A stretch of DNA of 64,000 nucleotides from Akkermansia muciniphila (GCA_945861565.1 CAMAUY010000018.1:1-64000), one strand, 5' to 3'. Shown: positions 1 through 9,540, counted from the first letter of the stretch. Numbers and translations are program-made. Notes: a model not told the origin generated them from the sequence alone.

Positions 1-129
1 AGCGCTCAAAGCCGCCGGGTCAGGCAAAGAAGATCCAGGAAGAAGGAAGAAGAGATCTGTTGAAGTGTTTGAAGAAAATCCATCAAGAAAACTGTGCGGT
101 TTTCAGACCGGTCGTTTTGCACGGTTTAG

Positions 130-462
130 GTCCCGGCCTCCGCAATCGATTGGCTTGCGCCTCATGGGGGCCGAGTCGGGCCGATCTGGGAGGGAAGCCA
201 CGAAGCGTTCTACGATGCCCAGCAAACGACCGCCACCCTTGCCGGGGTAAAGTGGAAGGCCAACGCCCTACGCCACTCCTACGCCAGCTACCGCTTCGGC
301 CAAACCAACGACGCCGGGCGGGTGGCGGGCGAACTCGGCAACAGCGCCGTCGTTGTCCATCGGCACTACCGCGAACTGGTGAATACCGCCGATGCTGAAC
401 GCTGGTTTGCTGTCCGACCGGATGCGGGCGGAAATCTTATTCCCCTTTCCGAGTCCGCCTAA
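130..462 (+). pseudogene. Tyrosine recombinase (integrase), C-terminal fragment
   Basis: Reading the frame that ends at TAA 460-462 gives a peptide with ALRHSYAS (the R-H-x-x-H/Y box) and, about 35 residues later, VVHRHYREL, which carries the distal His and the nucleophile Tyr of phage-type integrases. A stop at 127-129 and the lack of an N-terminal half or start codon show that only the C-terminal catalytic end survives here, about 110 codons. The protein would cut and rejoin DNA at an attachment site, but this piece lacks the core-binding domain. Residues LAGVKWKANALRHSYAS and their flanks are repeated almost perfectly at 17.47 kb. Most likely it is a relic of the element that carried the first 17 kb. 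Confidence 0.75.
232..321 (+). repeat. 90-bp direct repeat, left copy (inside integrase)
   Basis: These 90 bases match 17473-17562 with only two mismatches and in the same orientation. The sequence encodes the RHSYASYRF catalytic box of the integrase. The match stops abruptly at 321/322, where the left copy runs on to the natural end of the gene and the right copy does not. Confidence 0.9.
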
Positions 463-494
463 AGCCGCGAACGGGCACCATTAAATTTCCCTGT

Positions 495-1235
495 ATGAAA
501 AGAAAGGACGGAGCGCCAAAAACCAACCAATACGCCTTCGACAATGCGTCTTACTACATTTGGGGACTTGGACAATTCGGGACTGAGCAATTAGCGGAGA
601 AGGAGGAGTGCACCATCCTCCGATCTCAGGAACAGGCCATCAAAATACTCGAACTCAAGACTTCGGGTTGCAATCGCAGCAAGGCTCAGACTAGAGAACC
701 CCGAGAATCGCAAGAACCATTCGATCCACAAGAGTGGGCATTCCGGCGAGGGAAGTACCTCCCGGCCAAACGAGACGAAATTCTATCCGCCATCGAAAAA
801 AACGATCTGGATTATTTCGTGAGGTTGGGAAAGACAATCGCAGCACTGAAAAAACAGCTTCCCGGGGAGGAAGTGGATGCACTCGGCTATTTTCTGACAC
901 GCCACTGGATTGCCGAGGACAAAACGGGCCACGTGCCGTCCTTTTCAATGCTTAGCGCAAAAGTGCTCGCGGAAGCCTGCTGGAGGTGTCGCCGCGACTT
1001 CGTAGAAATCGAAAAACTTTCCAAGGACTACAAGGCAACACATTTTCGGCGATTTGCAGCCGCAATCGAATCGGTAGTGGAAAGGCTCGATCTGAGACGA
1101 GTGAAGAAATCGGTCAGAATCGGGCACTGCGCTCACGAGATTGAGCGGCCTAGAATCCTGTATGTAGCCAAAAATCCCGATCTCTTGCGGAAGTTTGAGA
1201 GTAAATCGGAACGCAAACAAACATTGATTTGTTGA
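495..1235 (+). CDS. Hypothetical protein, island cargo
   Basis: A 246-aa protein that I do not recognise. It is basic and rich in charged residues, with no signal peptide and no membrane segment, so it is probably cytoplasmic. The middle (about residues 85-170) looks helical, with WAFRRGKYLPAKRDEIL and FFL-type hydrophobic spacing. There is a lone CWRCRRDF cluster near residue 162, but no second cysteine pair that would make a zinc site. It starts 32 bp after the integrase fragment and is followed by an excisionase-like gene on the same strand, so it may belong to the mobile element. A long reading frame on the opposite strand begins inside it but has no recognisable features. Confidence 0.55.
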   Translation: MKRKDGAPKTNQYAFDNASYYIWGLGQFGTEQLAEKEECTILRSQEQAIKILELKTSGCNRSKAQTREPRESQEPFDPQEWAFRRGKYLPAKRDEILSAIEKNDLDYFVRLGKTIAALKKQLPGEEVDALGYFLTRHWIAEDKTGHVPSFSMLSAKVLAEACWRCRRDFVEIEKLSKDYKATHFRRFAAAIESVVERLDLRRVKKSVRIGHCAHEIERPRILYVAKNPDLLRKFESKSERKQTLIC

Positions 1236-1313
1236 TTCCACGGAATCCTGGTCAGCCAACTGTGGTTTCCCATTACTGGCAAATCGGTGCGCCTTTGTCG
1301 ACCGTCCTAGCGC

Positions 1314-1565
1314 ATGAAACAAACTGCGTTCGCGTCCGACCGCATTCCGGAAGAATTCCAACAAACGGCTGAAATCACCGACAAGAAGGGATTCGGCGCC
1401 CGGTGGAGATTTAGTACCCGCCACGTCGACAACTTCCTGTCTCAAGGGATGCCGCACTTTGCCATAGGCAAGCGGCGAGTCCGCATTGTCACTAAGGAGG
1501 CTGACGCGTGGATGCGAGAGAAGTTCGCGACCCGCCGAATCGCCTGTAACAAAACGATGCAGTAA
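1314..1565 (+). CDS. Excisionase-like / MerR-type helix-turn-helix protein
   Basis: An 83-aa protein. Residues about 28-70 follow the small winged-helix excisionase pattern: a helix with RWRFSTRHVDNFLSQGMPHF, then IGKRRVRIVTKEADAWM. This is the 'select the helix, read the wing' layout of AlpA/excisionase-family DNA-binding proteins (helix_turn_helix_17-like). Such proteins bind att-site or promoter DNA and often steer integrase towards excision. It lies on the same strand as the integrase relic and upstream of a phage-like gene, which fits an element regulator. The family call rests on pattern only, so a general DNA-binding role is safer than excisionase proper. Confidence 0.6.
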   Translation: MKQTAFASDRIPEEFQQTAEITDKKGFGARWRFSTRHVDNFLSQGMPHFAIGKRRVRIVTKEADAWMREKFATRRIACNKTMQ

Positions 1566-2004
1566 CCACATTTTTTACTTCAACGACCCCGTCGAAAGCT
1601 GATTGATACGACGGCGAGTTAGACCGAGCCAAACGCGGAATGCGAAGGCCGCCATCGGGCGATAGATAAATCGGCACTCGTAAAACAACACAGCGACGGA
1701 TGGCGATATTACCGGAAGAGAGCCATGACCGTCATTGGCGCAAGCCGAGGCCTTTGTCTGATGGGTTTACAGGATGACCGCAACCCGCGAACAGCAGCAG
1801 GACATTGAAAAGTGTGGAAACCGAACGGATACCTGAACGAAAGGGAATCTTTCTTTGCTCACACGTCTCCCTACCTTTTGGTAGGGAGACGTGTGTTTCC
1901 GTCCGTTGTCCTGCCTCAGAGAATCTTCCATTGCGGCGGATCCGAAATATTACGGGAACCGTCAATATAGATCAATATCACAACCTGATGATCAAAAGAC
2001 ATTT
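1566..2004. other. 439-bp gene-poor stretch with a perfect hairpin
   Basis: No convincing gene lies between the excisionase-like stop and the next ATG at 2005. Reading frames on both strands here contain mirror-image peptides caused by the palindrome at 1860-1895 and show no family resemblance. Apart from that hairpin I see nothing in it. Confidence 0.5.
1860..1895. repeat. Perfect 16-bp inverted repeat with TTTT loop
   Basis: The left arm CACACGTCTCCCTACC (1860-1875) is followed by TTTT and then the exact reverse complement GGTAGGGAGACGTGTG (1880-1895). The stem has no mismatch. No T-run follows on either strand, so it is not a standard intrinsic terminator. It may be a REP-like or regulatory hairpin, or a protein-binding site. 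Confidence 0.85.
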
Positions 2005-2652
2005 ATGAGTCTAACCCAACAGCATATCGAACCTTGGACGCAACTCCCAGATGAAGGGCAGAAAGCCTATGCGGCGTTCGTTATCTACCTGCACGCCGGC
2101 ATTAACCGGTCGACGGCCAAAGTCGGGAGAGAGTGTGGAAGGAGTGGGAAGCTGATCCAAAGATGGTGCACCGATTTCAAGTGGGTCAGCCGGGTGCAGG
2201 CGTACTCGGATCACATGGAAGCGGCACGGGTCGAGGCTGAGGAGAAGGCGCTCGGGAACATCACGTTGAAGTGGGCGGCAAGGCAGGACGAGCTCCGGGA
2301 GAAGGAGTACGCGACCGGCACGGCGCTGATCGCCAAGGCTGAGGAGATGCTGAAGTTCCCCCTGGCGAAGCGGACGGTAAGGCAAGGTCCAAACGGCGAG
2401 GAAATCCACCTTCACCCGACGCGATGGTCGATGGAGGCAGCCGTGCGCTTCTTTCAAGCCGGGTCGCAGCTCATTCGATTGAGCCTGGGACTTTCGAACG
2501 AGACCGTGAAAATGACGGGCGGCACAGATAGCAAGGTGGCGATCGACACGGACCTGACGGACAAGGACATTGCCGAATCCCTGGCGGCAATCGCCCGCCG
2601 GTTCAACATCACGAAACAACCTCGACCGGAGGCAGCAAGTAAGCATGAGTAA
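2005..2652 (+). CDS. Phage terminase small subunit-like HTH protein
   Basis: A 215-aa protein. The start at ATG 2005 is preferred over an upstream in-frame codon because the family-like part begins at once. Residues about 20-60 form a resolvase-like helix-turn-helix (STAKVGRECGRSGKLIQRW) followed by W-x(5)-R-x-x-A-Y-x-x-H, as in small terminase subunits and related phage DNA-recognition proteins. The rest is a charged helical region and an acidic tail (ATDTDLTDKDIAESLAAIARRF-type pattern). A small terminase would bind the phage packaging site and recruit the ATPase/nuclease subunit, but no large subunit is present. It is therefore likely an orphan of a decayed prophage or satellite. Confidence 0.5.
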   Translation: MSLTQQHIEPWTQLPDEGQKAYAAFVIYLHAGINRSTAKVGRECGRSGKLIQRWCTDFKWVSRVQAYSDHMEAARVEAEEKALGNITLKWAARQDELREKEYATGTALIAKAEEMLKFPLAKRTVRQGPNGEEIHLHPTRWSMEAAVRFFQAGSQLIRLSLGLSNETVKMTGGTDSKVAIDTDLTDKDIAESLAAIARRFNITKQPRPEAASKHE

Positions 2653-2920
2653 GCCAAACGTAAGCAATAGTAAGCCGCCGTGCTTACGGAAGGGTGGCGG
2701 AGGGGGTGAAGCGGCTCCCGTTGACGCCCAAAACGGGGCCCCGCCCGCTACTTTGACCCTCGGAATGAGTCAAAATGCCTCCTTGACCCCTCCAAGGGGC
2801 TCCCCGGGGCCTCCTAGCCGATCCAATTTGGTGAGCTTTCGCCTCCCCGGCCGGCATCCCTCCCGGAGTGGCAAACGACCCATGCCGGGGAGAAATGAAA
2901 TGAGCTTATTCCTTTGGTAA
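2645..2920 (+). CDS. Possible small Pro/Gly-rich ORF overlapping the previous gene
   Basis: An ATG at 2645 opens a 91-aa frame that overlaps the end of the terminase-like gene by 8 bases, the spacing typical of coupled genes. The product is rich in Pro, Gly and Ser and low in complexity, with no recognisable domain. I keep it only because of the tight overlap; it could easily be non-coding. Confidence 0.2.
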   Translation: MSKPNVSNSKPPCLRKGGGGGEAAPVDAQNGAPPATLTLGMSQNASLTPPRGSPGPPSRSNLVSFRLPGRHPSRSGKRPMPGRNEMSLFLW

Positions 2921-2989
2921 TCGAGGGACCCTTCATCGATCAGTCGATGCATCCGCCACAACCAACCATCGTCGTGTGGCTGGTTTTGA

Positions 2990-3236
2990 TTCGCCCGCTG
3001 ACACAACGAGGGCCTTTGAGCTGACCGGCGAGGCAGAGGCTAAGGACCACAAGCCCGCCCGGCTTGTCCCCCGGAAGACGCGGTTCACTCGGGCAATCGC
3101 ATGCATGAGGCCGTGGCCTTGCATCGGCTTGTCGGCATACATCGTGTGCAGCAGGGCGCGTCGAAACCGGTCAGCCACAAACGTTGGGGTGCCTCACCCT
3201 CGTGCACGATCACGATGCGGAATGGGTCCTTGGCTG
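2990..3236 (-). pseudogene. Type I restriction HsdR fossil (motor motifs V-VI)
   Basis: Read on the minus strand from 3236 downward, three frames in turn match one stretch of HsdR. First comes DPFRIVIV...LWLTGFDAP (motif V). Then, in the frame holding 3178-2933, LLHTMYADKPMQGHGLMHAIARVNRVFR (motif VI, quoted here in two blocks: LLHTMYADKPMQGHG and LMHAIARVNRVFR). Finally, after a shift, DKPGGLVV. At least two frameshifts and missing ends make it a dead fragment. It abuts the stop of the metalloprotease gene. It differs from the intact HsdR at 4-7 kb, whose motif VI reads [11 protein letters not shown], so it is not a simple duplication of that gene. Confidence 0.8.
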
Positions 3237-3953
3237 CTACTCCCTCCACGCCTCGGCACTCAGCGGCAGTTCGTTTAATTCCGCCCGCGCTTCGCGCCAG
3301 GTTGGGTAGTGCTCCTGAAGGATGGCAACGAAACGCTCGCTGTGCGTCGGCTCCCTCAGGTGAACCATTTCGTGGACGATGACGTATTCGAGGAGATCCT
3401 TCGGCTTCTTCACGAGTTCAGTATTTAGGCGGATGTGGCCGGCGCAGTGGTTGCAGCTTCCCCACTTGGTTTTCATCCGTTGCAGGAAATAGCCGGTGAC
3501 TTTCACCTTCAGCTTGGGCTCCCACTTTTGAATGAGTGGGCGCACGACATCGTGCAGCAGCGATTTGTGCCACTCGTGGATGATCTCGGCGCGTTTCCCG
3601 GAATCGCTGCCGGGGCGCACTGTGAGGGTGATGCGTTTGTGGTCGAGAGAAACGGATGGCTTGGCATCGCGGTGAGCGACGGACAGTAGGTGCCGCCGGC
3701 CCCAGAGGTAATGGCTCTCACGTTCGATAAAGCGGCGGGGCGTTTCGCGGGCCTGGTCCCTGAGCTTCTCCTGTTGCTGCCGAATCCATCCAAGACGGGA
3801 GATCGCGTAAGCGCGGGCGACATCCAAGCGGGTCACGGTGGGGGCGGCCAACGTGACGCGGCCATCGGGCGGATGAACGGAAAGATGGACGTTCTTGATG
3901 TCTTTCTTCGTCACCCAAATCGAAAGCTCCCCAATCTGGATCGTTTCGGTCAT
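3237..3953 (-). CDS. YgjP-type M48 family metallopeptidase (DUF45)
   Basis: A 238-aa soluble protein. The zinc site is plain: HEMVH at 194-198 followed by H204 and ERF, and the family-specific KWGSC at 163-167. The N-terminal half (residues 1-120) is the beta-rich YgjP/WLM-like front. Its ATG shares bases with the hsdR stop (TGATG), so it is last in the restriction operon and probably translationally coupled to hsdR. Genes of this family are often found next to type I restriction genes, but their job there is not settled; trimming or turnover of the restriction complex is only a guess. Length and motifs are complete. Confidence 0.85.
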   Translation of the reverse strand: MTETIQIGELSIWVTKKDIKNVHLSVHPPDGRVTLAAPTVTRLDVARAYAISRLGWIRQQQEKLRDQARETPRRFIERESHYLWGRRHLLSVAHRDAKPSVSLDHKRITLTVRPGSDSGKRAEIIHEWHKSLLHDVVRPLIQKWEPKLKVKVTGYFLQRMKTKWGSCNHCAGHIRLNTELVKKPKDLLEYVIVHEMVHLREPTHSERFVAILQEHYPTWREARAELNELPLSAEAWRE

Positions 3954-6900
3954 CAGTAGCCCGGTTGGTGTTTGATGATCTCGAAGATCGCCCGAGTCGC
4001 TGCCCGGTCCCTCGACATGATCGGAAAGAGCGCGTTCAGCACCTGTTTCTCACGAGTGTCGTCGCCCTTCCAGCCCGCCGGCGCGTGCTCGCGCATGGCT
4101 CGGTCGATTCGGACGGCAAGAGCCGCCCTTGCCTCTTGTTCCAGAGGTCTTTCCTCGCGCAGCACGAGCGCGCCGCCAGCGAGGATGTCGGGCAGGTTGT
4201 TATAGATCACGATGGCCTCCGGTTTGCCGTGAAGGACGGCAGGCACACCGGCAACGGCATCCTTCTTCGCTATGCGCTTCACGAGTTCCTCCGCCTTTTT
4301 GAGAAATGCCTCGTAGGCAGCGGCGTCGGCCCGGCTCTGCTTGATGAGGTCATCCAGGAGCTTCGACATCTCCGCGTAGAACCGCGGGTCGGTGAGCTGG
4401 TCGCGGATGATGGTCTTGCGGACGTTGTTGATGATGCCCTCGGCGATAGCGTTCTTCGACAGCTTGCCTTTTTCATTGAGCTTACGGGCGATGGCGTCGT
4501 GGATCCCGGTCTCGATGATCAACTCCGTGAGCGACAGCGAATTAAGGTTGCCCATGTCTGCCGCCGGGTCGGCTTGCACGTAAGTGTTGAGCAGATGGCG
4601 CATGTCAGCCTCGAAGGGCTTGATGTCCAGCTCCTCGCCCGAGTGCCTTTTGATGGCGGCGCGGGTGTCGCCATAAGACTCAACCTCCTTCTGCAGCGCG
4701 GCGGCCTCCTCCTCCGAGTAGCCGGCCTCGGTGAGATCCTGTGCGATATCGGCGAAGGATCGCACGAACGTGGCCACGGACTTGTAGAACGAGATGCGCA
4801 GCGGTTCCGTGTCGGCCATCGCCTGCGGGTTGGCGGCGTCGCCGCAGAAGTAATTCAGGAACTGCTCCATTTCACGCGGGAGCTTCACTGGCTCGCAGAG
4901 ATAGCGGAGCGCCTCGCGCGCGGCATCGAGCTTTTTCCTCCCTTCCTTGAGCCAGTCTTTCAGTTCGACGTTGTTGTCGCCACCGTTGCCCTGATCAATG
5001 TCCAGTTCGTCTGAGCTATAGACCGCGATAGCCTCCTGCACGTCATCGAACAGCTTCTTGAAATCCACGATGTGGCCGTAGACCTTGTCTTCACCGTCAA
5101 GCCGGTTCGTGCGGCAGATAGCTTGGAAGAGGTTGTGGTCGTGCAGTTCATTATCGAGGTAGATGTAGGTGCAGCTCGGCGCATCGAAGCCGGTCAGGAG
5201 CTTGCTCACCACGATGAGAAGCTTCATGTTGGCGGGCTCCTCGATGAAGCGGCGCTTGGCTTCATCCTCATAGGCTTTGGTCGTCTGTCCGTTGCTGAGG
5301 ACGTACTTCGTGTAGGTATCGAATTTGTAGCGTTCGTTGCTGTTGGGCGGCTCCAGCACAATCGCACCCGGTTGCGGCTCAAAGGACGTAATGATGCCGC
5401 AGTATTGGCCGAATGGCTTGCTTTGGAAGATGCGGTAATAATGGCAGGCGTCGTAGATGCTCGCGGCTACGAGAATAGCCGTACCCCGGTCGTTGTTCAG
5501 GCGCGGCTTCGTGTCGAAATCGTGGATGATGCTGGCGGCGATACGAGCCTTACGTTCCTCGGCGCTCATCAATTCCTCCATCGTCGCCCAGCGCTTGCGG
5601 ATGATGGCTTTCTGAAAATTATTCAGCGTCTTGGTCTTTTGCTCGAAATACGCCTCGATCGCCTTGGGGGAAGTGATGCGTTGCGGCACATCGCGGGCCT
5701 CATATTTCAAATCGAGAATCACTCCATCGGCCACACCCTCGTGAAACTTATAGGTGTGGATGTAAGTGCCGAAAACGTCCCGTGTAGTCTGCTTGTCCTT
5801 CCGCAAGAGCGGTGTGCCGGTGAAGCCGATGAAGAGCGCGTTCTCCAGCCAGCGCTTCATCTGTTTATTCATGTCGCCGCCCTGGGTGCGGTGGCACTCA
5901 TCCACAAAGACGTAGAACCGGCCATGCACAGGCGGCGGCGGGCCTTTGACGTCCGCGGGATCGAACTTGTGCAGTAGGGCGCAGAGCAGCCGGGGCGAGG
6001 CCGCACCGAGTTTGGCGACAAACTCCGCCCGGTTCTGGATGCGGGGCGAAGGCGAGTTCTCGCCGATCACTCCGGCGTTCTTCATCACGCCCTCGATCTG
6101 CTTGTCCAGTTCGTCGCGGTCGGTGACGACGAGGATGCGGGCCTCTGGATCGTGTTCCAGCAGCCACTTGGCGAGCAGCACCATAAGGATGCTCTTGCCG
6201 CTGCCCTGCGTGTGCCAGATGACGCCGCCCTCGCGGATGCGAATGCGTTCCTGCGCCGCCTTCACGCCCGCGAACTGATGCGGGCGCGGGACCTTCTTGA
6301 TGCCGTTGTCGAAGATGATGAAGTTGCGGATCAGGTCGAGCAGGCGGGACTTCTCGCATATCTCGGCCAGTGGACGGTCCAGCAAAGTGCCAACGGTAAG
6401 CGCAGCGGTGTTCGCCGACTTCCACTCCACGAAAAACTCCTCCCTGGTGGTCACAGTGCCGTAGCGCAACCCTTGCGAATCGCTGCCCGCAAAAACGAGC
6501 TGCACCGTGGGGAAGAAACCCTTGTTGAAAATGTCCTCCTGGTTGGTGATGAGCTGGCGCACGCCGTCGGCGATTTCGACCGAACTGCGCTTCAGCTCAA
6601 TGACGCCTACCGTGATGCCATTCAGGTACATCACCAAGTCCGGTCGCCGCTCGTAACCGCCGCGCAAGGTCACTTCCTCGGCGAGGGCGAAGTGATTGTT
6701 CTCTGGGTGCTCCCAATCCACCAGATGCACTGTGTCGTGCGGCCTGCCGGCGGCAATCTGCACCGACACCCCGTAGCGCAGCAGTTGGTAGGTGCGCAGG
6801 TTGGCCTGATAGAGCGTGATGCCGGTGGCGTCCGCGACAACCAGCAACTTTTGCAAGGCGGCGGAAATGTGCGCCTCGGAATAGCCGCGCCGCTTCAAAT

Positions 6901-7057
6901 TCGCCCGGAGCAGGTCCGTCTCAATGCAGCGGTTATTGTCCCGCTTGTTCCACTCGCCGAGGTAATCGTAGCCGAGGCAATCGGAATGGGTCTTGTCCGT
7001 GAACAGGGAAATGACGCGGTTCTGCGTCTTGCGTTCGGAGCGGGGGATTTCAGGCAT
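3953..7057 (-). CDS. hsdR: Type I restriction endonuclease subunit R
   Basis: A 1034-aa motor-nuclease subunit of a type I restriction complex, which translocates unmethylated DNA with ATP and cuts it at a distance. The N-terminal nuclease core has RPD140 and E154-L-K156, the PD-(D/E)xK triad. The superfamily 2 helicase follows: HTQGSGKS (283-289, Walker A), DECH (386-389), FTGTP (412-416), the motif V block KLLTGFDAP and motif [12 protein letters not shown] helical C-terminus follows for binding HsdM. Its stop overlaps the start of the metalloprotease. The gap to the upstream 747-aa gene (7058-7249) holds an apparent read-through extension of that gene. All active-site residues are present, so it should be functional. 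Confidence 0.95.
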   Translation of the reverse strand: MPEIPRSERKTQNRVISLFTDKTHSDCLGYDYLGEWNKRDNNRCIETDLLRANLKRRGYSEAHISAALQKLLVVADATGITLYQANLRTYQLLRYGVSVQIAAGRPHDTVHLVDWEHPENNHFALAEEVTLRGGYERRPDLVMYLNGITVGVIELKRSSVEIADGVRQLITNQEDIFNKGFFPTVQLVFAGSDSQGLRYGTVTTREEFFVEWKSANTAALTVGTLLDRPLAEICEKSRLLDLIRNFIIFDNGIKKVPRPHQFAGVKAAQERIRIREGGVIWHTQGSGKSILMVLLAKWLLEHDPEARILVVTDRDELDKQIEGVMKNAGVIGENSPSPRIQNRAEFVAKLGAASPRLLCALLHKFDPADVKGPPPPVHGRFYVFVDECHRTQGGDMNKQMKRWLENALFIGFTGTPLLRKDKQTTRDVFGTYIHTYKFHEGVADGVILDLKYEARDVPQRITSPKAIEAYFEQKTKTLNNFQKAIIRKRWATMEELMSAEERKARIAASIIHDFDTKPRLNNDRGTAILVAASIYDACHYYRIFQSKPFGQYCGIITSFEPQPGAIVLEPPNSNERYKFDTYTKYVLSNGQTTKAYEDEAKRRFIEEPANMKLLIVVSKLLTGFDAPSCTYIYLDNELHDHNLFQAICRTNRLDGEDKVYGHIVDFKKLFDDVQEAIAVYSSDELDIDQGNGGDNNVELKDWLKEGRKKLDAAREALRYLCEPVKLPREMEQFLNYFCGDAANPQAMADTEPLRISFYKSVATFVRSFADIAQDLTEAGYSEEEAAALQKEVESYGDTRAAIKRHSGEELDIKPFEADMRHLLNTYVQADPAADMGNLNSLSLTELIIETGIHDAIARKLNEKGKLSKNAIAEGIINNVRKTIIRDQLTDPRFYAEMSKLLDDLIKQSRADAAAYEAFLKKAEELVKRIAKKDAVAGVPAVLHGKPEAIVIYNNLPDILAGGALVLREERPLEQEARAALAVRIDRAMREHAPAGWKGDDTREKQVLNALFPIMSRDRAATRAIFEIIKHQPGY

Positions 7058-7093
7058 GATGCTTGCTCTTTCTGGGTGTCGCTCGTGGCATAA

Positions 7094-7249
7094 TCAAACA
7101 CCAGTCAGGAGGTTGATTGCTTCGGTGGCATCGGCGAACTGGCCCGTGAGTTCTGGTTTGTCGGTGAAATGATACGAAACGAAACGCGCTCCATCGCGTT
7201 CCAAGCGACTGAAGAAATAGCAGGCGTTCTTGGCGGACTGCGGGGACGG
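7094..7249 (-). other. In-frame C-terminal extension after a TGA stop
   Basis: Directly after the TGA at 7250-7252 the same minus-strand frame stays open for 51 codons to a TGA at 7094-7096. The peptide (PSPQSAKNACYFFSRLERDG, then ARFVSYHF and onwards) has ordinary protein composition and reads as a natural continuation of the preceding beta-rich domain. Either the 747-aa gene carries a nonsense change (for example CGA to TGA), the stop is read through, or the base is a sequencing error. Confidence 0.6.
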
Positions 7250-9493
7250 TCAAACCTGAATCAATGGGAGAAGTTTCAATGCCTTACCCGAATCCTTCTT
7301 CGACAAGTAAAGAGTTTCGACATCCAGCCACATCGCCATTTCGCGAGTCTCCTTGATGAAATCGCTGTTGCTGCCCATCAATATCGCCACGTCCGTCTCA
7401 AACACACCGCGCCGAGGACGACAGTTGGATGCGAGAATCATCTGCGTTTCTACCCATGTGTCCGCGATTGCCTCGCGCAGTTTCTGGACTTCTGCGAGGA
7501 GTTGTTGATTCCGCGACTCGGCTTCAGCTTGCCCGACAACTCCCCCGTGGCCGCCCCAGTCGTTGCGCATCTTGTTCGTGGCTGAGAATATCGCGCCCAA
7601 CTCCTTTCGGCTGAGAGCATCAGGCAGCGAGAGGGAGGGGTCAGCAAACATGTCCGCGCAAAGTGACCTGTCATTCTTGGCGTCCTCCGGCTTCTTCCCA
7701 TTCTCATTGAGCAGGTCACGCGTCTGCTTGCCGAGATACTCAACCACCAGTTTCCAAGTCCCGAAGGTCGCCCGGTTGAAGCTCAGATTCTGCTTCTGCA
7801 TCGTCTCCATCAGCTTCTGCCGGTGAGGGACGAAAACCGCATCATTGGAATTGAATGCGCTCAGCAGGATGACGCTGACGAACTCGGCCGTTCCTTCGAA
7901 GAAATGGAGGAGGTGCTCATACTTCGTCTTGAAGTCCTGGCTTGGTGTCGCTTGCCAAGCCCTGAGGATTGATGCCTGCGGGAACGGAAGCGTTTCAAAC
8001 CACTGGTCGAGCGATTCGGATGCGTGCTGTTTGATGCCTCCCGCCAGCCGCCTTGCCAGACCATCAATCCTTTCTTGGACTTGTGGGGCTGACTTGGGGT
8101 TCGCCCAAAGCTCACGGCGCAGCTCAGCAATCTCGTTCTGGAGAGCCGTGACTGTGTTGTGCTCGGCCATGATACGCGTTTCGAGTTCCAGCATCTGTCG
8201 TTGTGTCTGGAGGTCAGGCACGAAGACGCGCAGTTCCCTCAAGGTCTGCTTGTTCAGCTTCGGGATGAAGCCAGTCTTGGTTTGTTCACGAAGTTCTTTA
8301 CCGAACTCGGAGTTTAGAAACCGGGCCACGAAACGCGCATTTGAACGTGCCGGATCAATGACGACTTGAGCGTAGTTCTGAGGCTTCAACGTCAACTCAC
8401 CCGGTGATTCCAACACATCGCTGTTGCCGATCATCGGAATGTAAATCGCGTTCTCTAGCGGATGAAATGCGAACTCATCGCCGGGCCGCCCCAGCTTAAT
8501 CCCGGATTTCACATCTCCTAGCTCGGCAAGATTCGAGGCTTGAACGCCGAAGCGTTTTTCAGCCGCCGTCATTGCGTCCGAAGCGCGTAGGTGTTCTATG
8601 CTTCGGAAGGTGTCGGCGGCGACGAAACGACCGAGTTCCAACGAGCCACCCTCCGTTCCTTGTCGAAAATTTGCGATAACCTGAGTGTTCGTGTTCGTGT
8701 CGGCGGATAACTGGGCCACAAACATCCGCGTTGATGGCCTTCGGCGAACGACGACCAAGTAGGCGGGAATGTTCGTGTATGGCGCAAATGTTCCAGACGG
8801 CAATGCCAGCGCCGCTTCCATTTCGAGGCCGAGTTCGCCGAATCGGTGAAAGACAGACTGCTGCTGGAAGAAGAAGGAAGGGGTGACGACGAACAATCCA
8901 ACGCCGGAAGAACTCAAACGCATGGACGCTGCAACCATCACCAGATTGCCAAGGTCGTCGGCCAGTTCGACGGCTTCCCCGGACGTGAGTGTGACCTTTA
9001 GCGGATGGTGTGCCCTCGATCCCATCGGTAGGATGCTTGCAACGACATCCAACTCTTTTGTCTCTTTTCCAAGCACAAGCAGTGGATCACCCAATTGCCA
9101 ATCCGCTTGTGGAACTAGAACCTTCCCGAGCGTGTGCTCGCCTGTATTCTGCGTAATGGCCAACGTCTCGATTGCCCCTGACGCCTCCTGCAATACAGCA
9201 GCGAGAAAACCGATTCCGGCCCAAGGATCACAAATGGTTTTGGGGGAAATGCCTTCGGCCAGTGAAGCAAACGCTCGCGCCAACCATTCTGGGACGTAAA
9301 ACTGGCCCTCGCTGCGATGAATGCGCGTGGTCAGGATGTAACCAAAGGCGATTAAATCATCTGCGGAAAACTCGGCCTTTTCCTTCTTCAAAAACTCAGC
9401 GAACTCCTCGGGTCGGCGGAAGTCCACTCCGCGAAGTTTGGCCATTATCTTCCGGAGATTTTCGCTACTGCGTGGCTGAGTTGGTTTGTTCAT
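7250..9493 (-). CDS. Degenerate N6-adenine methylase / HEPN-motif fusion protein
   Basis: A 747-aa protein inside the type I operon. Residues about 60-330 follow an HsdM-like methylase fold: a weak motif I, DPWAGIGF, at 89-96, but no NPPF/Y; the motif IV position reads ILPMGS, so adenine methylation is unlikely. Residues about 330-450 look like the end of a target-recognition region (IPKLNKQTLRELRVFVPDL, then a coiled coil). The C-terminal third has RNDWGGH at 643-649, which fits the HEPN RNase signature R-N-x(4)-H, inside a helical domain, then a beta-rich tail. An in-frame TGA at 7250 may truncate 51 more residues. A likely inference is an accessory effector that senses DNA state and acts through a HEPN nuclease; this is unproven. 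Confidence 0.7.
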   Translation of the reverse strand: MNKPTQPRSSENLRKIMAKLRGVDFRRPEEFAEFLKKEKAEFSADDLIAFGYILTTRIHRSEGQFYVPEWLARAFASLAEGISPKTICDPWAGIGFLAAVLQEASGAIETLAITQNTGEHTLGKVLVPQADWQLGDPLLVLGKETKELDVVASILPMGSRAHHPLKVTLTSGEAVELADDLGNLVMVAASMRLSSSGVGLFVVTPSFFFQQQSVFHRFGELGLEMEAALALPSGTFAPYTNIPAYLVVVRRRPSTRMFVAQLSADTNTNTQVIANFRQGTEGGSLELGRFVAADTFRSIEHLRASDAMTAAEKRFGVQASNLAELGDVKSGIKLGRPGDEFAFHPLENAIYIPMIGNSDVLESPGELTLKPQNYAQVVIDPARSNARFVARFLNSEFGKELREQTKTGFIPKLNKQTLRELRVFVPDLQTQRQMLELETRIMAEHNTVTALQNEIAELRRELWANPKSAPQVQERIDGLARRLAGGIKQHASESLDQWFETLPFPQASILRAWQATPSQDFKTKYEHLLHFFEGTAEFVSVILLSAFNSNDAVFVPHRQKLMETMQKQNLSFNRATFGTWKLVVEYLGKQTRDLLNENGKKPEDAKNDRSLCADMFADPSLSLPDALSRKELGAIFSATNKMRNDWGGHGGVVGQAEAESRNQQLLAEVQKLREAIADTWVETQMILASNCRPRRGVFETDVAILMGSNSDFIKETREMAMWLDVETLYLSKKDSGKALKLLPLIQV

Positions 9494-9540
9494 AACGCGT
9501 TTCTAAAGTGATCCGGTGAAGGCTTGGTGCGGCAGCGACT

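Noticed and set aside
945-1571. A 208-aa open frame on the minus strand
   Set aside because: It covers two plausible plus-strand genes and shows no family pattern; the excisionase-like HTH on the plus strand is more convincing.
1860-1895. The 16-bp hairpin as an intrinsic terminator
   Set aside because: No T-run follows on either strand, and no gene ends just before it.
6152-7093. A 313-aa open frame on the plus strand
   Set aside because: It lies fully antisense to hsdR, whose motifs are complete. High GC content opens long antisense frames; no domain is seen in it.
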